Assembly: GCA_914767715.1 (NCBI GenBank)
Contig: OU612071.1
Coordinates: 9,097,493-9,161,492, forward strand
Reading direction: 5' to 3'
DNA: 64,000 bases
From: Membranipora membranacea
Taxonomy: Eukaryota > Bryozoa > Gymnolaemata > Cheilostomatida > Membraniporidae
The notes below the pieces were generated by a model. That model was not told the DNA's origin. It was given only the letters and a program-made list of their open reading frames with translations, and searched no databases. The translations under genes and the position numbers were made by a program. Positions 37,500 through 49,100 of this stretch are shown piece after piece (within the stretch, counting starts at the first letter, position 1; each line of letters starts with the position of its first letter).

Positions 37500-37690
37500 A
37501 AATTCCTCATACTGAGAGTGTGATATTTCCTAGAAGACTAGAATTCATCCTAGAGGTGAGGCCATAGAGGACCTCCTAATCGTGTATGTGAAGTGAGCTT
37601 ACAGAAAGAAAAAAAACAGACACTAATCGCCCATAAGCAGTGTCACTTTGATCTTAGCCATTAGGCCAAGAAGGTTGGAGGTTGGCATAT
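37500..37690 (-). repeat. U2 snRNA-headed SINE-like repeat, copy 2
   Basis: Minus-strand copy of the 26286-26461 repeat. The U2-like part is 37672-37641 (CTTGGCCTAATGGCTAAGAT then CAAAGTG), and the shared body runs to about 37500. The first dozen U2 bases are diverged here. Confidence 0.75.
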
Positions 37691-37699
37691 AGTTGTTGA

Positions 37700-38870
37700 G
37701 TCTTGTGATTTGTAAATTTTCTTTAAGGTCCAGATTAAACCTTAACTACCATCATGGGTGTTTGTACACATACTTTTGTCAACTACACAGAAGAGAGGAT
37801 CACGATGTCTTTATTGTGAATCAACATGACACTCACTCTATATATTTGCTTTACATGACTCCCATCAACCAACGAGGAATCTAAAATAGTAGGTAATGTT
37901 TTAACAGGTTGTGAAAAGTGAGATTGTCTGTTTCTGTTGAGATCCAAGCAGCAGGTTGTGCAGCTGAAGTTGGCTGACTATTTCAAGGTGGATCTACATT
38001 TCCTTTACATCCTTTTGCTACCCTTGTTAATAAAGGTCGGTACAGTCTGTAAGGTCAAGTTGAATCATTTCTGCACTTCAGCAGCATTTAATTTGTTAAT
38101 TAGAATGAAGCATAAACATAAAAAGCACACAAAACCATAATATGGAGATAAACGTAATAATTTATTGCTATTATGTAAGTAACAGAAGAATGGGCTCCCC
38201 CTGGCAAGGGACACAAGATGCCTGAAATCCACATACTGAAATCTAAAACTAGAATACATCAAAGGAGTTGCTAATGTGTTGGTTCTGATTGACCCACTAA
38301 TCTACACTTATGTCCACTTCCCCCTTTAAACTCAGTAGAATAGTATATAATGATGATCACAATACACACACACTGGAAATTACCTATTCATTAACATGAC
38401 AATGTTAACATTTCATGTGCCTGGATATCAGTTCTGTGTGCAGAGGATTACTCATGCTATTCGGTCAGTGACTCGACGTGTCTGGACAAAGTTTCACTTT
38501 AATTATACGTGTCATCGAACTGCATTTATTACCAACTGTCTAGTCTTGTTCAAGAGCACAGAGATTTGTCAGCGCGGATCATTACGATAAAACAGGAAGT
38601 TGGACTGCTACCTCATTATCACTACCTCCTAATGAATACATCATACTTCTGGCTAAATTCTGCTGATTGAACAATGATGTCACATTGTTCGTAACTCCGA
38701 GGGGAAATGGAAAGAAGGAAGGAAGTAGGGAGGTTAGACTGTAGGTGAAAGCTAGATAGACAAGTATTCAGACCTGCATCATCATACAGCCCCTCAAACA
38801 GTATACCCTGCTGTAGGCATTAGTTCTGAATTGTCCTCCGAGAAGAGCTTATTACTAAACTACGAAACAA
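37700..38870. other. Intergenic, upstream of the 38956 gene
   Basis: No supported exon. Just before the next gene, 38868-38940 is a run of ACTACTAAACTACTAAACT-type repeats, which would be in its 5' leader or promoter. Confidence 0.5.
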
Positions 38871-38955
38871 CTTAACTAGGAAACTTCTACTACTAAACTA
38901 CCAAACTACTACTACTAAACTACTAAACTACTACTTAACTTTTAAAGAAACCAAC

Positions 38956-40358
38956 ATGAGCTTTGTAGCGGTATTGACAACTTTCTGTATAATTCTCATG
39001 TGCACTGTTGTACAGTCAGCGGAAGTACACAGGATATCAAAACGTAATGTTGCGTCTCTAGGACCGGCAGCATTCATAGGGCCTTCTGTAAGTGCAGCCG
39101 AGGCGCTATTTAGAGAGGCCAATTCGGATAAGCGCTGGGCTAAGCTACTCTTGAAAATTGAAAACTTTAGCGCATGGAGGCTAGAAAACATTGCCTATAA
39201 AATCATAAAAGGTGAAATAGGCAACGCGCCGCTGAACGTTGCCCCTGGTACGATGGAAGCCATGTTCGGCCAGCAGTCGTACTCCTTCTCAAAGTTTGAG
39301 GGCGTTCTTTATTTCCAAGTCGATGGAAACAACACCCACTGTATGCTATACTGGCGAATAGATAGCAAGCAAAGAACGACACACAGGCCTAACTTGATTG
39401 GCTTAGGGTGCCAAAAAGACAGAGTCACAGCCAATCAGGTCGCTGCTTTATTGGAGACTGGGGGAGAGCAAGCGGTAAAGGATAACCTCGAGTGGCGTTA
39501 CTCCAGAAATAATCTCAATAAAGTACGATACTGTGACAACGAGTTCTGCTTGCATGCTATCCTACCAACCTCTCATCAGGTAAGAAATTTGTTATCTACT
39601 TGTTAGACTCATAGACTCATAGAACCGAGGAGAATTCAATTCAGTGGGTGTACCATAGCACGGCTACAACTCCTCATAGTCAATAGGATGTCCATTCTCA
39701 GATTTGCTGATTTTGAATTGCTTGATTTGATTGAACTGTTGCGCATTACCTTGAAGATGTTGCTGAAGTATGCGCTGCCTGGGTAGTAGTAGACTGCAGG
39801 GGGTGTCAAACCTGTGACCCTTGCCCTTGTGTTCTACAGGTCAGACAAGGTTTACCCAGCCACAATAACTTATCATGGTTTGATGATTTATTGAGAAATC
39901 AAGACATAAGTGGCTCACAATTTTCTTCAGACTCAATTCTAAAGTGCCCTGGGTATAACTATTAGGAACATTTCAGTATGTGTTATAGAATGAAAACATT
40001 TCATTTTTCATTTTATCTGAATTGAACAACATTTTAGTTCATTGCTGATAAAAATTTATCCTCAGCACTTTTCTTTTTGCAGGCAACAATCAATGCAGAC
40101 TTCATACCGAGATCTATCGATGACTGGGCGTCTAACTCAGCCAATGAGATGACACAGAGGGATATCGATAACATGATCTTCGACCCTTGTCGAGGTTCAG
40201 GATCGGAGGACTGTGACCTTGACACGGACAAATCCGAGAATAATTGGGAAATCATTGCAATCATCATCGCTGCGCTTCTTAGTGTTTTGTTTATGGTCGC
40301 CCTAGTAGTAGGGTTTTACTGCTGTGTATGCAGGGTTAATTGCGTTCAGACAGTATAA
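38956..40358 (+). CDS. Type I membrane protein with actinoporin-like core
   Basis: Exon 1 is 38956-39579 and exon 2 is 40083-40358; both boundaries are phase 0 (CATCAG|GTAAGA and CTTTTTGCAG|GCA). The product is 299 residues. Residues 1-21 are a signal peptide, followed by a possible furin-type site (S-K-R). The central part (about residues 60-150) follows the actinoporin pattern: K-I-E-N-F-S, A-P-L-N-V-A-P-G-T-M-E-A-M-F, F-E-G-V-L-Y-F-Q-V, L-Y-W-R-I-D, L-I-G-L-G. The aromatic cluster that binds phosphocholine in that family is not evident. C-terminal features are an acidic linker, a 24-residue TM helix (I-I-A-I-I-I-A-A-L-L-S-V-L-F) and a cysteine-rich cytosolic end. Actinoporins are soluble pore formers, so a membrane anchor is unusual. 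The gene model is strong; the family call is tentative. Confidence 0.8.
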
Positions 40359-43080
40359 TTAGCTCACCAGAATTATGTTATGAGTTCATTACACGATTAT
40401 CATGTGTATCTCCGAACGTTAAAGTGAATTTAGTACGAGTACCTAGCATGTACCCACCCCTAATTAGTAAAACTGGTACCCATGCTAAGTGAATCAGTTC
40501 ACTCTCTATCCATCAAGAATATACATGCAATAGGATATTACGTGATCAGTATGGCACAATACCTATTACAGAAAATTCAGAGTCAGATATTCAGATGCTG
40601 GGATTTCAATTATAATTAATAATATTATTGCTTAGTTTGAACATTGCATTTACATGTTCCCATTTTCAGAAGAATTTTCAAAAAGATTTATGCAAGTTCA
40701 GTTATTTTGCATTGTTTGCACAATTATGTAGCTATCTTCTTTTAAACATGAGCCGATAATTTCTCATTTATTTTGTTCACTCAATAAGTAATCAATAAAT
40801 AAATTTGTGATTTGCACAGACATTCCGCCACAGTGTTTCTCTGGACTGGAAGCGCCCATTACTTGATTCACGGCCAAGCCCAATGAAGTTCTAACTTACT
40901 GTATGTTTTTCATGAGGTTCTAAGCTCTCATTTTAGCCATTGGGCAAAACTTTACACCTACCACAGGCAGATCTGTTGATGCTCAAAGCTGATGCTTCAT
41001 GAAAACAGTCATGGTCCCAGCTCATGACGTCACAAGCAGTGTTTTCTTAAATTACTGTGATAGCGGATAACATATAGAAACTTGATTTAATTAGCCCATG
41101 GGGCAAAATAAAATGTCTCATAGTGGTCAAGTTGTGAGGAACGGAAATTGTCGTCCTGCATATACTCACTCACTGTGCATATACTTTAAGAGAGTATATG
41201 CTGTGAGGAACGGGAATTGGTACTATCCTATACTAAAGTATATGCTGTGTACTATTAGTATGTATAGTGGTTCTATAACCGTCCTACTTTTAAATTTGGT
41301 TCTAACTATAGTTCTAGTAATGGTTTTAAATCTTGCACTCCGGACACTTCTAAATGTCACTTTATTGTTGTGTAATCTATTTGTAGTTCTAATTTAGAGT
41401 TACCTCCTCTTTCATGCACTGAAGAAAGACAGATCGCTCGAATCTATTAAAACGTGGTTCCAATTGGTAATACTAGCACTTTGGTGAGTACGAGGTATTT
41501 AACTTATTAATTTCTAGTGACGAACAGCTGGTTCCCACTACTCCACAAAGCAATTTACTAAGGGGTTGTTATTGAGCCTGACCTCTTCTTAGCTTCACTA
41601 GAAGTTGCCTTCAAGTAGTTTAAGAAAGGTTATTATCTACTGAGGTTGTGACAACCAGGATCTGTAAGCTGATAAGATTATTGATGGAAGTGAAAGTACA
41701 AGACCAAAATATTAAAATAAATTGCAAATTTTTGTTTCTGCATTATTGGGTTTGCATGTAATGAGGAGCAAGAAATTGCCCTATTACTATCTCAAAAATC
41801 AATTTCAAGTCTAAAAGACAGGAGGCCTAAAATCATAACGTGTCACTAAAATGTCACTCCTCCAGTTAGTGCCTCTTCTATATGATGAGAGTATAAACTA
41901 ATACCTGAAAAGCAAGGCACAGGCCCCAAAACGAAGTTCCAGAGGTCACTGCAACTCAATGTCAAATATTTGGTAGGTTTAAACTGTGAAAATAACTATT
42001 AGACATGATCACCAATACAATATTAGGAAGTTTTAAAAAGTGAAATATCACATCAAACAATATAGTCTTCTGCTACTCTGACGAAATATCCATCAGTGAA
42101 CCCATAATACAGTCCCAAAGCACTCTGTTTCACAAAGCCAGACAGACACGAAAATCCCTTAACTATAATATTTCAGGACCTACCATGGCCAACTATACCT
42201 GCAGAAATCAAAGATGATGATCCTCTTAACTAGACACCATGATGGCTAATAGACCTACAGATGTCAAATGATAGCTGCAGGCTCTCTGTCATAGTTGCAT
42301 ACGAGAAAAACTGTCCTCTGACTCTGCATCAACAATAATAAAAATTATTTCTGACAAACCTGTGTCAATTTTACACATAAATATGAGACGCCTGCTTCTG
42401 AAAAATTTTTATCTCAGAAAAGTAGTGAACTATCTTGCATTGTCAATTCTGAAACCTTATGTTCATATTTTTTGAAAGACTACCATCAACATTGTAGTTA
42501 ATGACCTGACAATGATGGCGGAGGTGTGTGAGTGTTTTTGTCAAGTAAATTTGAGCCTAGTGTGACCCATGGCCAGTTGACAGGCGCAGAGGCTATGGTG
42601 GTCATGATCCCCTGCTCTGGTAGATTGGTACTGGCATCGTAACGGACCCCCAGTAGGGCTGCCGACCTCTCTAGGTGAATTTAGGGTTCTGTTGCCTACC
42701 CTTCCATCAAACTCTGTAGCTGCTGGTGGTTTTGACTCAAATATGGAAAACACCCCAGCAATTTGACACTAGTTCACTTGAGAACTTTGAGCTGCAATGG
42801 CTTCTTTAACATTATACAGCCACCTAGAATACTAGGCAAATTAAAAGTCTGTTAAAGGTTGATTAAAAAGGTTGATTAAAACCCGATGTCTTATCACTTA
42901 TCATGTTAGATCATTTCTCAAAAACAACTCTGAGTGCAAAGTTTCCTCATATTTTAGCTGACCATTTGCCAGTAGGCCTACTACCTCTTCTCCTATTTCA
43001 AAATTCATAATTATTTCAATAGTCAAACATTTAGTCTTCCCTGGCTGTCAATAAATCGATTGCGCACGCTTTAATTAAAA
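40359..43080. other. 3' flank and intergenic DNA
   Basis: AATAAATA at about 40794 is a plausible polyadenylation signal for the upstream gene. Beyond it I see no supported exon. 41098-41397 is an open frame over a low-complexity TTCTA-rich stretch and looks non-coding. 42541-42753 is open on the minus strand without a recognised domain. Confidence 0.45.
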
Positions 43081-43089
43081 AATGACTTA

Positions 43090-44095
43090 AATAACTAGAG
43101 TCCCATCTCAATTCTGACTGCCATCTCTAAGTTCATTAAAAAAGTTTTGGCAGCTCAGCTTGGACTTTATTTGGAGGCAAACAATATTTTATTGCAATAG
43201 GCAATACGGTTTTGGCGAAAATGAAAGTAGTATCGAAACTTATGGAGCAACTTTATTCAAGTTTGATCTAAGCAATATATCAAGGATTATTTTTAGATTT
43301 TAGTTATTTTAGTCTTTATGAGGAGAGGTATACACCCGAGGGTGCTGGGGGCTGGAACAATCAACAATGAAAGCTCCCCCAGTGGGACTCGAACCCACAA
43401 CTCCTACGGCACTAATCGTCTGGCAGTGAATAGCAAGTGCACTAACCGATTGCGCCATCTCACCATCCCCATAGTTATTAGGCCTTTGATACGATTAATC
43501 ATGGAATTTTAATAACTTTTCCGATGATGCCTGTCTTTCACTGAAATATATCTTAGCAACCGTATGCAGTAACTGTTAAAATTGATAAATTTCAAAGCTC
43601 ATTATCTGAGATAAAGATTGAAGTCCCACAGAGCTCTGTATTAGGCCGGATCTATTTTATTATATTCAACAATGACTTTGTTATTCCAATACTAAATTAT
43701 ATTCTGTTCACAAAGGACACCACCATTTTCACCAGTACAAAGCTTATATTATTGCAATTTAATTTGAAACACAGACTTTTCAAAATTTATTCAAAGCTCA
43801 AAAAAGAAATTGGGCGAAGTCCTAAAAATTCAATCTTAGAAATGGGAAGCAACCAATAGTATCGAAACTGTCCACAGAAAATGAATCTTACTTTACTCCT
43901 GATGTGGTGCGCCTGACCGTATTTAGATCAAAAAACCTTGATCAGTCCCTATTAGCTTTTTCCTACACCAACCTCATCTATGGAATTGATTTTTGTCTCA
44001 ACCTAATTTATAGCTTCCAAAATGTAGCTCTAAGAAGGTTCTTGAAAATTCCCCCTTGTGGTCATTTCACTACATACTTTGAAGAATTGTGAATA
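43090..44095 (+). mobile_element. Decayed LINE reverse transcriptase (CR1/L2/jockey-like)
   Basis: Scattered plus-strand frames give RT landmarks in order: Y-L-E-A-N-N-I-L with Y-G-F-G-E-N-E-S-S (43170-43240), F-D-L-S (43260) then A-F-D-T-I-N-H-G-I-L (43483-43512), V-P-Q-S-S-V-L-G (about 43625), L-F-T-K-D-T-T in place of the catalytic F-A-D-D-T (about 43710), and Y-G-I-D-F-C-L-N (about 43980). Stops and frameshifts separate them, and the catalytic aspartate pair is lost. A tRNA-type SINE splits the F-D-L-S / A-F-D motif. Confidence 0.8.
43274..43480 (-). mobile_element. tRNA-derived SINE inserted in the LINE
   Basis: On the minus strand, TGGCGCAATCGGTTAGTGC is an A box and GGTTCGAGTCCC a B box, 40 bases apart with a tRNA-like layout. 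A unique body and an AT-rich tail follow. It interrupts the RT motif between F-D-L-S and A-F-D, so it is younger than the LINE. Confidence 0.8.
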
Positions 44096-44282
44096 ATGCC
44101 TGATATTATTCTAATTAAATACATTATTCTAATTAATAATTATAAAATATAATTCATTTTCACTACAAACAAGACGTTGAAAGTGCCTCCCCCCCCTCTC
44201 AACTTCCTCTCGCTCACATAATTATTCTAACCTAAAAGAACCCCCCCCCCCAACTTAATGAATGGTCACTGCTTACCACTGG

Positions 44283-45040
44283 ATTGATTGATAGATTTCT
44301 ACCAAAAACACTCATATGATACAGTGGTGATGTCTCAATGTCTTTCCAGTAGTTGTTTTAGCATCATCAACAGATTCAAGGTGAAAAGCGACTTTCCACG
44401 TTTTCGAAATAGCGGAAAACAAATTTCCGCGCTTTCAAAATATGAAAAACCTGAAATTCAGGCCGTTAAAAAATGGGGAGGATATAAATGGGTTACAGTT
44501 CATTTTTTATGCGTTGAGATCAATTTTTGAGGAAAAAAATATTTTTCGCTTTTTTAAAAAAAAATTATTTTCTTCAATTGATTTCCACCAAAAGCATTAA
44601 TATGATACAGTGGTGATGTCTCAATGTCTTTCCAGTAGTTTTGTTTTAGCATCATCAACAAATTCAAGGTGAAAAGCGATTTTCCGCGTTTTCGAAATAG
44701 CGGAAACCAAATTTCCGCGCTTTCAAAAAATGAAAAACCTGAAATTCAGGCCGTTAAAAGATGGGGAGGATATCTTAATGGGTTACAGTTCATTTTCTAT
44801 GCGTTGAGATCAATCTTTGAGGAAAAAATATTTTTCGCTTTTTTAAAAAAAAATTATTTTCTTCAATTGATTTCCACCAAAAGCATTAAAATGATACAGT
44901 GGTGATGTCTCAATCTTTCCAGTAGTTTTTTTAACATCATCAACAAATTCAAGGTGAAAAACAATTTTCCGCGTTTTCGAAATAGCGGAAAACGATTTTC
45001 CGCTATGAAACTGATTTTCCGCCTTTCAGCGATTTCCAGA
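44283..45040. repeat. 287-bp tandem repeat, about 2.6 copies
   Basis: The landmark ATGATACAGTGGTGATGTCT recurs at 44316, 44602 and 44891 (periods 286 and 289). Each unit includes TTTTCGAAATAGCGGAAA. The short frames predicted here (44288-44530, 44669-44905) are the same repeat read twice and are not a gene. Confidence 0.9.
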
Positions 45041-45044
45041 ACCC

Positions 45045-46110
45045 GGTCCCCATACTAGTCCCCGACTGCATGACTATACTGCTGCACTATATTTTTAGTT
45101 GTCATTTTATGTCTGAATATCAATGTTTACTGGATGCAGAAACAAAATGAAAAAAATAAAATGTTTCATAAATAGCACGTCGATATCATTGCTCAAAGTT
45201 TAAAAAATCCCTATACAGAAAAAGATTTTTTATCAAAAAGCCAACATGCACTGTTGAACATGTGCGATCTACATTAAAACCACTGATCTAGGCTAAGAAT
45301 CATCAATTAAGAATGGAGTCAGATTGCTAGATGCTGTCTAGGCCCAGCAGAATGGTAAATGTGTTTTGTAAGGCCAGTCTAGAACTTTGAAATCCCTGAT
45401 AAGCTGCCCAATGTCCAACCCAAAAAGATAGTATCATACTAAAGCTGAAAAAAAATTGGACACATGTGATATTTGGTATGTGATAATCCAAATACACGGC
45501 ATGTGGTATTTGAAACCTGGCTTATTTTTAAACAAAGAAAACATTGGAATTTCTCAGAACTCCTGTGCAGAAACTCCAATAAACTGTACTGAAACTCAAA
45601 TCGACTGAAATCTTTACTCGTCTTTTATTTGTTATTCAAACATACAGATAAAGAATGCACACATGAGCTTTTTTTACAAATTCAATCAACAAACTCAATG
45701 AAGAGACATAAACTAGTGAAACTTCAAATGGCACCTGCAGAGGCATAAAGCTATAGTTAGCTAAAATAAAAGGGCACCTAATAGAAATGAGTAATGTAAT
45801 CAACTAAAGCATTATAAAAAAATACTATATAATACGTATTATAATAGAGTTATAATAAAATTTAGTAGAGCATGTAATGAATAAATTTTTCCTTCAAAAT
45901 TGATTAAAATCATAATAATGTCTCAAAATATCTCAAAATACAAAAACCAAAAAAATTTCCAAATGATTGAGCATATTGACCTATGGGCCTCCGGCCATAG
46001 GGCCTATGGGCCTATTGGTCTATTGGACTATGAAACTATCAGCCTATTGGCCCGTGAACTGAGATTATAAACCTATGTGGTCATCAAAGTTAACTCCCAA
46101 CAAATGACTT
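45045..46110. other. Intergenic, AT-rich
   Basis: No exon seen. A short internally repetitive stretch of CCTATGGGCCTATTGG words lies at 45977-46030, just downstream of the caspase gene's stop codon. Confidence 0.5.
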
Positions 46111-46116
46111 TCCCAA

Positions 46117-49100
46117 TCAGCTTGTTTCAGAGTGGTTCAACATCAAGCTTCTTTTGAGGGTCGATCTCATTTCAGGAATCTGATTTTTCCATGGTGTATC
46201 GGGATTGTCCATCTCCTGACAAGCATCATTGAACATGCTATAGATATCTTTTTGACGACAATTTAATTGCTTTGCGAACTCAAGGGTAAATGCTCCCCTC
46301 ATTGCAATACTACCTGGTACTGTCGCAAGTAGCAGGACTGTATTACTTCTTGTGAGAATGATGTTACTATCAACCCCTGTTCGAAATCTTCTTGGGTCGG
46401 TGGATTGTATTGAGGACCTGTTCTGCTGTGTCTTTCTAGGGATGTTAGATTGCTGGCATGCCTGTACCAGGATGACCTACAAATACAATAATAATATAAT
46501 TCAAGTCTTTGGTGAAAAGTGCTAGTATAACGTATGCAAATCTCAATCTAATAATAGTGCAATGAACCAACCAGTAGTTAATTTGTTTCATAAGCAGAGC
46601 GACCAGGATTTTGCAATGGTTTATTCTCATGTATTTGGTTTCTGAATCTGCCAGCCGAATAGTTTCACTAAATATTGGATAATGGTGACAAATTAAGACT
46701 AACTTTTCTTATCTTAACCTTCGTGATGTTTGAGGTTGGTTGACTTTTTAAGAGTAGCCAACGAAAAGTTCGACTCACCACTGGCACAGAGCAGGAAATC
46801 CTTGTTGTGATTTGGCAAAGAATCTGGTTGATGGACACCTCTGATCCTCCATTGCCTTTTAACTTGCCCATCGTTCCATGCGCCATCAGACAAACGAACA
46901 GGAGTGAGCAGTCTGCTGATATTCTCTTCAAGGCAGTTTCCAGGCAGTTTTCCAACTCGAAGGTGTTCTTCCAGGTGCTTTTGAAGACATGACAGCCTGC
47001 GCTCTCTAAAGCCTTCTTTAAACTGTCGAACTCAATATTCGCTCCTTCTCGGTCGCTTGGGTTGTACAAGATCAGGCCATATTTCTGACTCACACTTTTT
47101 TGGACTGATTCTGCAGGATCTATGTACTCGGTGACATCCAGCTCTGAAGGTATGTACAGAAAAATTAAGTTGATCGTCACATTTAAAACATACAAAATGA
47201 AGAAAAGAATCATCTTCCACAGGCTTTGGGTTACAGGGACTTGGTGTCGTCGTTGAGGGAACAACTAGTTAATCACAAACAACAAATAACAAATAACATA
47301 ATACCTTCTTAAAAATGATAATTGAATATCAGGTTTAAATGCCAACAAATTTTTTGTATAAAGCAAGCGTATTTCACTATCACTAACGCCATCGCTTTAG
47401 TTCTTGCTATTGCTCTTACTATCGCTATTACCCTCACTATTACAACTGCTAACACTATCACTGCCTTTTGATAATGTATCACATGATTATTGTGCATAGG
47501 ATGATTTGAAACTCTGGTGTGTTTTGGTCATTTACCTAGTGGATATTGACTACTAGAAGCCAATTTGTTTATGCAACACAATACATTTTGCATTTGTCGA
47601 AGCTGTTCCAAAAAATGACTCAAAGGTTCAGATGTTTGATCCAATACGGGCAAACATAAACTTTTCCAGGGTGTTACAACAGCAGGCAGTACAAAGAGGA
47701 GTGGGTACGAAAAACACACCTGACCACAAACGGAATCAACCAAGCAATCTCTATGACACACCTATCAAGTGGTCCCTTAACAGAACTTGCTTACCTTGCT
47801 CATCTATAGGTGGTTGTCTCTCAGATTTCAGTTCACGAGCAGGTTTATGAATTGTGTTATCCACAGGAGAGATGCATTTGTTGTTGTTGATCTTTTCGCA
47901 CATTTCTTGTTTCACCTCATACATTGTGCCTCTGTTCGGGTGGCTCTTGATGACCACTGGTGAAACTAAAAATAATTCAAGTTAATTATTGCGATTATTT
48001 TTCAATTGCAACAGGAAGTACGTTACATTGATCAACATGTAGCTAGCATTGGGACAAATGACACGGCAACAATTAAATTGTTGATGAAAATGTGGTGTCG
48101 TATGTTGCTTTAAATATTCTCATTTCATATACATTTATCTGTAATGAGACAGCTTGATAATAACATTAGGAGGTAGCTCAGTTGGTTAGAGCGCCTGCCC
48201 TCAATTGCGGTCTACCAACTACTGGGCTCAATTGAGGCCCCAGGTGTGCTCTGACCTGCCTGCAAAGTGAGAGCAACTCGGCGCCGAATACGGCCGCCGC
48301 ATCCTTAAGGCACTGATATTTCTCAGACATCAGACAGAGACAAACATGAGATTTTAATCCAACTTTAACCCAACATGATAGTTCTGTTATATCATGTTTC
48401 TTTGTTTGATGAAGAGTAGGAGTTTTTACCACGTCAATTAAATCCCAATCAATTTCAGCGAAATCTTTTTTATGAATTCTTGTACACCATGTGTATAAAG
48501 TTAAATGCCATATTACCAGCTAACGTAGTGGTTTGACACCTCAATTTACCTTCAATATCACAGTTTTCATCTTGACAACCTGCACATTTACGAAGGATGA
48601 GTCTCTGTGTCACTTCAGGCTCATCAGCATCAAAGGGAATTTCCATGGTATCTGCATAGGATTCAATGTAATGACTCCGAAGAAGATCTGCTTCTACATA
48701 ATAGCATACATAATATAGCATACACAATATGGACCAGTGTCTTTTAAATCTATAGCAAGGTACTACAGGTTTCAAGATGAGGCATACAATTGAAAAAATT
48801 GTTGCCGGTGCTATGAAATTTTGACTCCATTATGTATCATCTTGACACCAAATTACTGCACAAAAGAAGGACTGACCCTAGCCTGTGACAATTGTTTTTA
48901 GTAATTTAAAATGGATCTACATGTGACTCATTTACCCTATTGTGATCTACAGACTGCCAATACACAAAGAAGTTCATGATTCTGCATATAAGTTTCCCAT
49001 TTTTTGTACCGCAGCTTAAATTTCCAATGGCTCTAGTAACGTTGGGAAAGTCATGGAACAGCCGAAAATTAAATTTTTAAAAAGCTTGGGGGTTTTTTCT

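Noticed and set aside
48170-48245. Functional tRNA gene
   Set aside because: The A box is good but the B box is missing and the tRNA arms do not pair. The flanking body is shared with 53468-53665, so it is a SINE.
47795-48550. PDGF/VEGF-type cystine-knot domain in the caspase gene (R-K-C-A-G-C, E-N-C, then K-C)
   Set aside because: Cysteine spacing departs from the family, the second of the paired cysteines is missing, and the predicted protein has no signal peptide. Too weak to call.
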